A stretch of DNA of 64,000 nt, taken from positions 2,178,501 through 2,242,500 of the forward strand of contig NZ_CP014691.1 in NCBI RefSeq assembly GCF_002005465.1, given 5' to 3'. Source of the stretch: Neoasaia chiangmaiensis (lineage in GTDB: Bacteria > Pseudomonadota > Alphaproteobacteria > Acetobacterales > Acetobacteraceae). Both the position numbers and the translations under genes were made by a program. The stretch's first letter is position 1. Each line of letters opens with the position of its first letter. The notes under the pieces were generated by a model. That model made no database searches, was not told the DNA's origin, and was given only the letters and a program-made list of their open reading frames with translations. Below are positions 23,765 to 32,077 of the stretch, in pieces.

Positions 23765-26700
23765 ATGACACGAACCGTCCGCCTGTTACGTCGCGCCAGA
23801 CTGCTGGCGCTCATGCCGCTGGCTCTGGCGGCGCCGCAGTTCGCGCGTGCCGAGGCTGTGCAGGCGGACGCACAGCATACGTTCATGCGCTATCCGGCGT
23901 TGCATGGCGATACCATCGTCTTCGTGGCGCATGGTAATCTGTGGCGCGTGTCGCGCAACGGCGGCGCGGCACAGCGGCTGACGAGTGAGGCGGGCGACGA
24001 TATCGCCCCGCGCTATTCGCCGGACGGTAAATGGATCGCGTTCACGGCGTCCTATCAGGGCAACGACGATGTCTACGTCATCCCGGCGGAAGGTGGCCCG
24101 GCGCGGCGGCTGACCTTCCATTCCGACATCACCGCCCACGCGCCGACGCGCTGGGGACCGGACAATCTGGTCGTGACCTGGACGCCGGATTCCAGGGCCA
24201 TCGTCTATCTGTCGCGCCAGCGCGCGTGGAATTCGTGGATCACGCAGCCTTACAGCGTGCCGCTGACCGGCGGGCTTTCGACGCCGCTGCCGCTGGACCG
24301 TGCGGGTTTCATGACGTTCGGTCCGGATGGGCATACGGTGGCCCTGACGCGCATCTTCCGCGATTTCCGCACATGGAAGCGCTATAACGGTGGCCTGGCG
24401 CAGAACATCTACAGCTACGACCTGAACAGTCACGACCTGAAGCAGCTCACCGACTGGTCCGGCACCAGCACGCAGCCGATGTGGTTCGGCCGCAAGGTGT
24501 ATTTCCTGTCCGATCATGACAGGAACCGCCGTGCGAATATCTGGGTGCTCGATCTCGACACGCACCAGACGCGGGAGGTGACGCATTTCACGGATTACGA
24601 CGTCGACTTTCCTTCGCTGGGCGATAATGGGCTGACATTCCAGCAGGGCGGGTCGCTCTGGGTTCTGGACCTGCCTTCCGAGACGCTGAAACACGTGGAC
24701 GCCACCGTGCCGGATGATGGCGTGCGCACCATGGCGCGACCTGTCGAAGCCTGGCGCACGATCCGTGCCACCGACTATGCGCATCGCCCGGATTTCGCCC
24801 TGTCGCCCAACGGCAAGCGGGCGGCGATGATCGCGCGCGGCGATCTGTTCACCCTGCCAAGCGAGCATGGTGCGGTACGCAACCTGACGCATAGCAGCGA
24901 CGCCAACGACGACCATCCGGCATTTTCGCCGGACGGAAGCCAGATCGCCTACACGGCGGATACGGATGGCGAGCAGCAGATCTACCTGCGTCCCGCCGGT
25001 GGTGGCCCGCGCAAGGCGATCACGCATTTCACCGACGGTTATCGCTACGGCCCGGCCTTCTCGCCGGATGGGCATCGACTGGCCTTCACCGACAATCTGC
25101 ATCGTCTGTGGGTGATGCCGATCGGGGGGGAGCCGGTCCAGGTCGCACAGGACCAGCAGCGCGAAATTCATGAGTTCGATTTCTCGCCGGACGGGAAATA
25201 TCTCGTCTTCAGCATGATGCGGGCCAATCACCTGCCCGGCCTGTTCCTCTACGAAATCGCCACGTCACAGCTGGTGCCGCTTGGCGGGGCTGATGCGGAT
25301 TCCCAGCCGCAGTTTTCGGCGGACGGTAAAAGCCTGTATTTCGTCTCCCAGCGGCTGGAACACCCGTTGCTCGACGAACACGAGTTCAACGCGTTCTCGG
25401 CGCAGAGCAGCACCATCTACGTGGCCCCGCTCACGACCACGGCGGCCTCCCCGCTGCCGGTCCAGTCCGATGAGTCAGGACCGGCTCCCAAGCCGCCCGC
25501 GCCGGAGCACAAGGGCGACATTCCGGCCAATGGCAAGGTTGCGGCCATCGATTCCTACGGCATCCTCGCGCGTGCCGTGCCGCTGGCCAATGTCGCGCCG
25601 GGCGTGGACACGCTCTATGTGCGCGGCAAGCACCTGCTCTACACGACGTCGCCATTGGAATCGCTGGACGACGCCAAGCCGGACGGCGGCAAGGCCGCGC
25701 TGCACAGCTACGATCTCGACAAGCGCAAGGATGAGACGCTGCTCGAGGATTTCGGGCATATCGCGTTCTCCGCCGATGGCGATTTCATGATGTTCGACCG
25801 GCACAACGACTGGTTCATCGCCGAGACGAAAGCCAAGGCGGAAACGCACAAGCTGCCCACCACACAGATGATCGCGACGATCGACCCGCCGCAGGAATGG
25901 GCGGAGATGTTCAACGAGGCATGGCGGCTGGAGCGGGATTTCTTCTTCAACCCGCAGATGAACGGCACGGACTGGGCGGGTATTCATGACAGCTATGCGA
26001 AGCTGCTGCCGCTGGTGGGCTCGGATTCCGATTTCGGCTATCTGCTCGGGTCGATCCAGGGCGAACTCGGTAATTCGCATACCTATGCGCAGGCGGCACG
26101 GGATGCGACCACGCCGGAACTCCGTTTCCCGACCTATCTGATCGGCGCGGATTTCAGCCTGGACTCCGCCTCCGGCCGCTATCGGCTGGCGCATGTGCTG
26201 CGTGGTGACAACACGCGGCCGGATTATCGCGCGCCGCTGGCGCAGCCGGGCATGAACGTGCAGGACGGCGATTACCTGCTGGCCGTGGACGGGGAGGAGC
26301 TGCGCGCCCCGACCGACCCCTACAGCCTGTTTGTGGGCAAGATGGGACCGGTCACGCTGACCATCTCCTCGCAACTGGCGGGCAAGCGGCGGGATATTCT
26401 GGTGGCGCCCGTCAAATCCGAGATGTCCCTGCGTGAGCAAGAATGGATCGATCATAACAAGGCGGTCGTGGATCGGCTGTCGCATGGCCAGATCGCCTAT
26501 ATCTATCTGTCGGATATGGAGGCGCTGGGGATGCAGCAGTTCATCCGCCAGTTCTATACGCAGCTCGATAAGCGCGCCGTCATCATCGACGACCGCTGGA
26601 ACGGCGGTGGCAATATCGACGAGATCCTGCTCGAACGGCTGCGTCGCATGCTGGACGGTCTCAGCACCAACCGCGAGGGTTCGCCCTCGACCATGCCGGA

Positions 26701-27121
26701 GCAGTTGATCGTCGGGCCGAAGGTGACGCTCATCAACCATTATTCGGCGTCGAACGGCGACATGTTCCCGTTCTATTTCCGCGAATACAAGCTGGGCAAG
26801 CTGATCGGAACGCGCACATGGGGCGGCGTGCGCGGCATTCGTGGCATGCTGCCGTTGCTGGATGGCAGTTCCATCACCGTGCCGGAACACGCGCTTTACG
26901 ATCTGAAGTCGCAATGGGTGATCGAGAATCACGGTGTGGACCCGGACATCGTCGTGGAAGATGAGCCCGCCGATCTCCTTGCCGGGCATGACAGGCAACT
27001 GGAAACGGCTGTCTCCACGCTGATGCAGCAGATCCAGGGCCAGCCGACGGCACTGCCGGCCCATCCGGCGTGGGTGCCGCCTTATCCCCCCGGCAACCCC
27101 GCCGACACGCATCACGACTGA
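23765..27121 (+). CDS. Secreted tricorn-like S41 protease
   Basis: The 1118-residue protein has a signal peptide (to about residue 29, FARA). Two beta-propeller regions with many SPDGK/FSPDG repeats follow, then a PDZ-like part and a C-terminal S41 core. Key parts are GNSHTY (tricorn His site), a PDZ segment (GMNVQDGDYLLAVDGEEL), and the nucleophile region NHYSASNGDMF with Ser996. GTRTWGGVRG comes near the end. The domain order matches tricorn protease homologues, which degrade peptides; here it would act in the periplasm. It is single-gene, with divergent DUF3297 upstream and a 380-bp gap downstream. Catalytic Glu and oxyanion details are not judged here. Confidence 0.9.
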   Translation: MTRTVRLLRRARLLALMPLALAAPQFARAEAVQADAQHTFMRYPALHGDTIVFVAHGNLWRVSRNGGAAQRLTSEAGDDIAPRYSPDGKWIAFTASYQGNDDVYVIPAEGGPARRLTFHSDITAHAPTRWGPDNLVVTWTPDSRAIVYLSRQRAWNSWITQPYSVPLTGGLSTPLPLDRAGFMTFGPDGHTVALTRIFRDFRTWKRYNGGLAQNIYSYDLNSHDLKQLTDWSGTSTQPMWFGRKVYFLSDHDRNRRANIWVLDLDTHQTREVTHFTDYDVDFPSLGDNGLTFQQGGSLWVLDLPSETLKHVDATVPDDGVRTMARPVEAWRTIRATDYAHRPDFALSPNGKRAAMIARGDLFTLPSEHGAVRNLTHSSDANDDHPAFSPDGSQIAYTADTDGEQQIYLRPAGGGPRKAITHFTDGYRYGPAFSPDGHRLAFTDNLHRLWVMPIGGEPVQVAQDQQREIHEFDFSPDGKYLVFSMMRANHLPGLFLYEIATSQLVPLGGADADSQPQFSADGKSLYFVSQRLEHPLLDEHEFNAFSAQSSTIYVAPLTTTAASPLPVQSDESGPAPKPPAPEHKGDIPANGKVAAIDSYGILARAVPLANVAPGVDTLYVRGKHLLYTTSPLESLDDAKPDGGKAALHSYDLDKRKDETLLEDFGHIAFSADGDFMMFDRHNDWFIAETKAKAETHKLPTTQMIATIDPPQEWAEMFNEAWRLERDFFFNPQMNGTDWAGIHDSYAKLLPLVGSDSDFGYLLGSIQGELGNSHTYAQAARDATTPELRFPTYLIGADFSLDSASGRYRLAHVLRGDNTRPDYRAPLAQPGMNVQDGDYLLAVDGEELRAPTDPYSLFVGKMGPVTLTISSQLAGKRRDILVAPVKSEMSLREQEWIDHNKAVVDRLSHGQIAYIYLSDMEALGMQQFIRQFYTQLDKRAVIIDDRWNGGGNIDEILLERLRRMLDGLSTNREGSPSTMPEQLIVGPKVTLINHYSASNGDMFPFYFREYKLGKLIGTRTWGGVRGIRGMLPLLDGSSITVPEHALYDLKSQWVIENHGVDPDIVVEDEPADLLAGHDRQLETAVSTLMQQIQGQPTALPAHPAWVPPYPPGNPADTHHD

Positions 27122-27501
27122 GGGCGCCGCCGGTGGGATATTCCGTCGAAAACATGCGCGATGGATGTTGCACGCGCATGCCATGGCCGCCGGTCGCTCA
27201 GGAGGCGTGGTTCGACATCGCCGCCGAGGACGCGGCGAACCAGACGGACCGTCGGGACGAAAGAAAAGACCGTTCGGAAGGCAGATTATGGCGGGCCCGC
27301 GAGCGCATCACGACGGATTATCCCGATGCGCCCCCGGTAACCGCGACCGGTCAACGATCCTGCGATACCGGAGTGCGTGCAGGGGGATCAGGCTTTCCTG
27401 CGGGCATACCGTCTGGAAAATCCGGACAAACAATCCATCGAGGCGGCGTCGGCCCTGATCCGGCTGCATCAGATCCGTTCAGACAACAACAGGAATCCCG
27501 C
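27122..27501 (+). other. 380-bp gap between tricorn-like protease and hydrolase pair
   Basis: No recognised gene or RNA is seen in this stretch. A frame without strong codon character runs through it, joined to the hydrolase frame, and a possible small coupled ORF lies at 27377-27505. Confidence 0.5.
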
Positions 27502-27505
27502 ATGA
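27377..27505 (+). CDS. Possible 42-residue ORF coupled to the Asp-type hydrolase
   Basis: A GTG at 27377, with GGAG a few bases upstream, opens a 42-codon frame. It encodes a charged, helical peptide (QAFLRAYRLENPDK, then SIEAASALIRLHQIRSD). Its TGA (27503-27505) overlaps the ATG at 27502 of the next gene (ATGA), a typical translational coupling. It may instead be a remnant of an older gene end; no family is recognised. Confidence 0.3.
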   Translation: MQGDQAFLRAYRLENPDKQSIEAASALIRLHQIRSDNNRNPA

Positions 27506-28656
27506 TGCGATCCGTATGGCTGGCCCTTGGCATCACGATGTTCGGGCTTGCCGCCTGTGCGACGGAACCGGATGAGGACGCGGAGTCCTTCTACGCGCAC
27601 GTCGCCGCCGGGCAGGTCATTTCGCTGAAGCATCAGGCCAGTTCGGCGCCCGGCACGACCTATCGCATGGCCTATCGCTCGACGGATGCGCATGTCGCCA
27701 ACAAGCTTGTCGCCGTGTCCGCGACCGTGCTGGTGCCGTACGGCACGCCACCGGCCGGCGGCTGGCCGGTCATGGCCTGGGCGCATGGCACCAGCGGCAT
27801 CGGCCTGACCTGCGCGCCGTCGATCATGGGCGTCGGCGGTCCGCAGGCCAGTTTCTATGGCGCCTGGCTGCGGCGTGGTTTCGCTGTGGTCGCCACGGAT
27901 TATCCCGGACTGGGCGAACCCGGCACGCCGCTTTATCTCAACGCGCGCTCCGAAGGGATGGCGGTGCTGGACTCGGTTCGTGCCGCCCGTCGGGCTGTGC
28001 ATGGCCTGAGCCGCGATGTCGTGTTGCAGGGTCACGATCAGGGTGCGCATGCCGTCATTTCGGCGGCGGGGCTTGCCGCATCCTACGCGCCGGACCTGCA
28101 TGTGAAGGGCACGATCGCCGTCGGCGCGCCGAACTTGCAGGACGACGATACGTTCTTCGACGGGCAGCATGGCACGCGGCGCTTCTCGCCGAACGTGGTC
28201 TATGCGTTGATGCTGGGTGCGTCGCTGGGGCAGGCGAACCCGGCCTTCGATCCGTCGGATGCTTTCTCCACGCGCGCCCTGCCGCTCTATCGCAAGGCGG
28301 CCACCGAATGCCGTAGCGACCTGTTCGTCGATGTCGAACATGCGGGTCTGACGCCCGGCAACAGTTTCGAACCCAGCGCCCGTGTGGCGCTCGCACCGGC
28401 GCTCGACTGGGCGCGCTATCCGACGCTGACGCTGGCCCAGCCGCTCTTTCTGGGCATCGGCACGGGTGATACGCAAATCCCCATCGACACGCAGGAGGGG
28501 CTGGCGCGCAAGGCCTGCGCGGCAGGCACGCGTGTCACGCTGCACCACTACCGCGGCGCGGAACATACGCCTGCGCTCAACGACGCCCAGACGGACGCGC
28601 TGGCTTTCGCGCGTCAGGTCGTCGATGGTCAAACCCCCGCCGACACCTGTCGCTGA
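27502..28656 (+). CDS. Secreted alpha/beta-hydrolase with Asp at the nucleophile elbow
   Basis: The 384-residue protein begins with a lipoprotein signal (GLAAC, Cys about residue 20). Its body is a secreted lipase-like alpha/beta hydrolase: MAWAHGTSGIGLTCAPS (oxyanion region), WLRRGFAVVATDYPGLG, and then VLQGHDQGAHAV where the usual GxSxG should be. Asp replaces Ser (codon GAT at 28036-28038). The acid and base positions (GTGDTQIP and GAEHTP) are present. Its neighbour at 28678 is a clear paralogue with GHSQG. Asp-nucleophile alpha/beta hydrolases exist (haloalkane dehalogenases, epoxide hydrolases), so it could be active with altered chemistry or be a pseudo-enzyme. AGGA precedes the ATG. 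Confidence 0.75.
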   Translation: MMRSVWLALGITMFGLAACATEPDEDAESFYAHVAAGQVISLKHQASSAPGTTYRMAYRSTDAHVANKLVAVSATVLVPYGTPPAGGWPVMAWAHGTSGIGLTCAPSIMGVGGPQASFYGAWLRRGFAVVATDYPGLGEPGTPLYLNARSEGMAVLDSVRAARRAVHGLSRDVVLQGHDQGAHAVISAAGLAASYAPDLHVKGTIAVGAPNLQDDDTFFDGQHGTRRFSPNVVYALMLGASLGQANPAFDPSDAFSTRALPLYRKAATECRSDLFVDVEHAGLTPGNSFEPSARVALAPALDWARYPTLTLAQPLFLGIGTGDTQIPIDTQEGLARKACAAGTRVTLHHYRGAEHTPALNDAQTDALAFARQVVDGQTPADTCR

Positions 28657-28677
28657 CAACAAGGGAGCCAACCGCTC

Positions 28678-29871
28678 GTGCCGATGAAACGCGCTTTTCC
28701 CCTCGCTGCCCTGCTGGCCGTCACAGCTCTCGCCGGTTGCGCGCATAAACCCGTCGCACCGAAGCCGGTGGCGGCGACGCCAGCGCCGGCGCACCCCAAT
28801 CCGGGTGAGATCGTCTCGCGTGCGCCGCTTGCCACGACATTGCCCGGCGTGGCGGAGCGCATCATCTACCGCATGACCGATGCGTTGCATCCCGATCGTG
28901 TCACGACCGTGTCCGGTGTGTTGCTGACGCCAGAGGGACCGCCACCGGAGGGCGGCTGGCCGGTCGTGAGCTGGGCGCATGGTACGACCGGGCTTTCCTA
29001 TGTCTGCGCGCCATCGGTGACAGGCATCGATCACGGCCCTTACGCACCCTATCTCACCAACTGGCTGCGGCACGGCTTCGCGGTGGTCGCCACGGATTAT
29101 CCCGGCATGGGCGGACCGGGGCCGGACCTGTATCTGAACGCGCGGGCCGAAGGGATGAGCGTGCTGGATGCGGCGCGGGCGGTGACGGCGGTGGATTCCC
29201 GCCTGAGCCAGAACGTCATCATCGCCGGGCATTCGCAGGGCGCCCATGCCGCGATCGCCGCCGCGGCACTGGCCCCGACCTACGCGCCGGACGTGCATGT
29301 CCGGGCGACGATCGCCGTTGGCACGCCCTATTTCAACGCGGCGACGACGCGGGCCTTGCTCGCCCCCGCGACAGGCGCCGCCGCGACACATTTCGCGCCG
29401 AAACTCGTCTATATGCTGCTGATGGGCGCGTCCCTGGGCGAGGCCGATCCGGGCTTCGATCCGGACAAGGTGTTCACGCCGCGCGCCATGGCTTTCTACA
29501 AGCAGGCGACGCAGCTCTGCATCGGCAATTTCTACGGTGCGGTGCAGAAATCAGGCCTGACACCGGGCAATGCCCTGCAAGCGAACGGCGCCGTGGCGCT
29601 GAAGCCGGTTCTGGACTGGTCGGCTTTTCCGGACCTTCACCTCACGGCGCCTCTCTTCCTGGCGACCGGGGGTGACGATACGCAGGTCGCGCCGGCCATG
29701 CAGCACATGCTGGTGCATGATGTCTGCGCAGCCGGCACATCGGTCGTCGCCAGGGATTATCGCGGCCAGAGCCACATGGGCAGCCTCTACGCCGCCATGG
29801 GGGAGACGACGGCTTTCGCGCAGAATGTGCTGCGAGGGCAGGCGCCTGCCACGACCTGCCCGGCGAAATAG
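28678..29871 (+). CDS. Secreted lipase-like alpha/beta-hydrolase (Ser type), lipoprotein
   Basis: The 397-residue protein has a lipoprotein signal with LAGC and a Pro/Ala-rich linker. The alpha/beta-hydrolase body parallels the gene at 27502 block by block: VSWAHGTTGLSYVCAPS, WLRHGFAVVATDYPGMG, GHSQGAHAA (nucleophile Ser), GGDDTQVAP and GQSHMGS. It likely cleaves esters outside the cytoplasmic membrane; substrate is unknown. The start is set at GTG 28678 by AAGGGAG 10 bp upstream; ATG at 28684 would also fit the signal. The two genes lie 21 bp apart and are surely co-transcribed. Confidence 0.8.
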   Translation: MPMKRAFPLAALLAVTALAGCAHKPVAPKPVAATPAPAHPNPGEIVSRAPLATTLPGVAERIIYRMTDALHPDRVTTVSGVLLTPEGPPPEGGWPVVSWAHGTTGLSYVCAPSVTGIDHGPYAPYLTNWLRHGFAVVATDYPGMGGPGPDLYLNARAEGMSVLDAARAVTAVDSRLSQNVIIAGHSQGAHAAIAAAALAPTYAPDVHVRATIAVGTPYFNAATTRALLAPATGAAATHFAPKLVYMLLMGASLGEADPGFDPDKVFTPRAMAFYKQATQLCIGNFYGAVQKSGLTPGNALQANGAVALKPVLDWSAFPDLHLTAPLFLATGGDDTQVAPAMQHMLVHDVCAAGTSVVARDYRGQSHMGSLYAAMGETTAFAQNVLRGQAPATTCPAK

Positions 29872-29881
29872 GCGGGGCGCG

Positions 29882-30415
29882 TCAGGCCAGCGGCGGTGGC
29901 TGATAACGCCGGACGGGCGAGACAGCGTCGAATTTCTCGCGACTGGGCGTCGAGAGGAGTTCGACGATCGATCCCCACGGCGTGCGGCCATAGAGGAAGA
30001 CATTGCCCGGCCCGGCTTCGAGGTTGGGCTGGTCGGCCGGACTGTTGAGTACGATACCGCCGGCCTTCTCGAAACGGGCGAGGGCGGCGGCCATGTCGTC
30101 CACATAAACGGCGAAATGCTGCAAACCGAAATCGCTGGGGCGCACCGGCGCCTGTTGATGCGGGCCATGCATCTCGAACAGTTCGATGCCGGGCCCGTGG
30201 CCCAGGCTCATCATCCGCATATGCACGACGCGTGTGCCCGGGGCGAGGTCGAGCGTCTTTTCCGCCTGCGGACCTTCCTGCGGCTGATCGTCGGCGGCGA
30301 TGTTGTCATACAGGGCGACGGCCCCGAAAGCGTCCGTCAGGAATCGGGAAGCCACTTCGAGGTCCGGGACCGTAATGCCGATATGGTCGATGCCGCGTGG
30401 TCGATCGTTCGCCAT
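29882..30415 (-). CDS. VOC-superfamily (glyoxalase/dioxygenase-fold) protein
   Basis: The 177-residue protein shows the paired VOC modules: GIDHIGITVPDLEVASRFL at the start (His as first metal ligand), LQHFAVYVDDMAAAL in the second module (His) and GSIVELLSTP (Glu). The metal triad pattern His-His-Glu fits glyoxalase-I-like or catechol/phenylpyruvate dioxygenase-like proteins; substrate unknown. Start 30415 is chosen because the family begins there; the 504-bp upstream extension overlaps the convergent and porin region and is rejected. It is convergent with the hydrolase pair. Confidence 0.75.
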   Translation of the reverse strand: MANDRPRGIDHIGITVPDLEVASRFLTDAFGAVALYDNIAADDQPQEGPQAEKTLDLAPGTRVVHMRMMSLGHGPGIELFEMHGPHQQAPVRPSDFGLQHFAVYVDDMAAALARFEKAGGIVLNSPADQPNLEAGPGNVFLYGRTPWGSIVELLSTPSREKFDAVSPVRRYQPPPLA

Positions 30416-30489
30416 GCTCTGTTGCCTTGTGCCGTTGGTGTCTGGAACACGCAACGGCATGCGACATATCTTGTTGCGGTCGGGGCAGA

Positions 30490-31953
30490 TCACATGAACT
30501 GGATATGGCTCTTGAAGCCGAGCAGCGCCGCATCCCGCAGATTGCGCTGCGCGTTGGGCCGGAAATAATACTCCAGCAGCGGCGTGAAGATGACGCCGCG
30601 CATGACATGGATGGCGTAGTTGGCTTCCATCACCATGGCGTGGCGCTGCACGCCGGTTGCGTGGTTCGGCAGCGTGCGGCCGAGGTCCAGCAGGTCCTGA
30701 TCGGTCATCGTCACGCCGCGGGCGATCTTGGTGTAGGTGAATGACAGGCCCATGGTGTCGAACGGGCGCGAAGCGAAATAGCCGCGATTGATTAGCGCGC
30801 CATAGGCCACGTATTCGCGCAGGGAGGTGTGCGGATCGTTGTAGATCACGCCCCAGAGCGCGGTCAGGCCTGAATCCTTGTCCTTGTAGTGCAGCAGGCG
30901 TTGGTCGAACATCGCCCACGTGGACCAGGAGGCGCTGTGCTGCTTCTGCTTCAGGCGCGTCAATGCATAGGAGCCGCCGTAGAGATCGAAGAAATTGTCG
31001 TTCTGCGGTGTGCTGAAGACCTGGGCGCCGAGCTTGTAGTGGCCCGGCAGCGTGCCATGCGCGAAGGATGGCTCCCAGCCGGATTCGATGGGCGCCGCAT
31101 AGCCAATGATGTTCGCGCCGTTGAACTTGAAGCCGGTGCGGTGTTGATAGACCTGATAGATGCCGTTCTCGATGGGGTAGACGCCGGTCTGCACGTAAAC
31201 GCTGCGTGTTGGGCGGCCGCGGACACGGAAGCCCCAGGTAGCCGCCGGATATCCGGCATCGTAGTTCGTGTCGGTGATGCCTTTCGGGCGTCCGCAGAAG
31301 CTGCCGTTCTGGAAGTTGCAGAAGAGCGGGCTGGCGGCGAAGTCCGAGATTTCCGACATACGGCCCGCCGCGATCGCCAGGCGGCCGCCGAAGAGCGTCT
31401 CTTCGCCGTAGGCATAGACGAGATGGACCACCACGTTGCCGCCGCCGCCGTAATCCTCCGAGGCGTGGTTGAGCCAGTCGCCGAACATGCGGTTCGCCGT
31501 CGTGCCGTAACGGCCGACCGTAATCATATGGGTGGCGAATCCTTTCAGGCCCGCCAGCTTTTCCCAGTTCACATCGAGCTGCATGGCATACTGGCCCGCG
31601 TTGCTCGCGCCCTGTTTATAATTGTTGAAGCCCGGCGTCCTGCCGCGTGTCGGCGGCGTGATGGCGCCGGCGAACTCGTTGGTGTTGTCCAGCAGGTAGT
31701 TCAGCCCATGCGCACGCAGCCAGCGCGATACCGGATTGGGAAAAAGCGCTTCCGGATGTGAGAAAGGCGGCACCGATGTCTGGAAGGTATCGTTGTTCGG
31801 CAACGGCAGATCGACGCGCTGGCTCGGTGCGGAGCCGATATTGTTATCGGCGACCTGCGCATGCGCTTGGGGGGTGATGATACCGCTGAACAGGATAGTC
31901 AGAAAAAGCGCGCATGACAGGGCACGCGCAGAAAAGCGCAACAGAATGGACAT
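30490..31953 (-). CDS. OprB-type carbohydrate porin
   Basis: The 487-residue protein has a signal peptide (to about residue 32, PQAHAQ). The mature beta-rich region has the OprB pattern: WLRAHGLNYLLDNTNEFAG near the start, beta strands with alternating aromatic residues, GRMSEISDFAASPLFC, and a C-terminal Phe-x-Met ending (SHIQFM). These porins let sugars cross the outer membrane in pseudomonads and acetic acid bacteria; the specific sugar is unknown. It is followed on the same strand by the VOC gene with 74 bp in between. The 124-bp gap to hpnN shows no clear gene. Confidence 0.85.
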   Translation of the reverse strand: MSILLRFSARALSCALFLTILFSGIITPQAHAQVADNNIGSAPSQRVDLPLPNNDTFQTSVPPFSHPEALFPNPVSRWLRAHGLNYLLDNTNEFAGAITPPTRGRTPGFNNYKQGASNAGQYAMQLDVNWEKLAGLKGFATHMITVGRYGTTANRMFGDWLNHASEDYGGGGNVVVHLVYAYGEETLFGGRLAIAAGRMSEISDFAASPLFCNFQNGSFCGRPKGITDTNYDAGYPAATWGFRVRGRPTRSVYVQTGVYPIENGIYQVYQHRTGFKFNGANIIGYAAPIESGWEPSFAHGTLPGHYKLGAQVFSTPQNDNFFDLYGGSYALTRLKQKQHSASWSTWAMFDQRLLHYKDKDSGLTALWGVIYNDPHTSLREYVAYGALINRGYFASRPFDTMGLSFTYTKIARGVTMTDQDLLDLGRTLPNHATGVQRHAMVMEANYAIHVMRGVIFTPLLEYYFRPNAQRNLRDAALLGFKSHIQFM

Positions 31954-32077
31954 AAGGGCTCAAGGCTGGAGAGACGAGGAGAGCCCTCATAGCATCCACG
32001 AAAGTGGCCGTCTTGCTGCGGTGGGACGCGATCGGGTCATTACGGCTCGAGATCAACCATATGTGACCCGATTTGTA

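Noticed and set aside
25475-29391. Long minus-strand frames (569 and 640 codons) opposite the tricorn-like protease and hydrolases
   Set aside because: The plus-strand genes have clear catalytic motifs and signal peptides; the minus frames have skewed composition and no motif.
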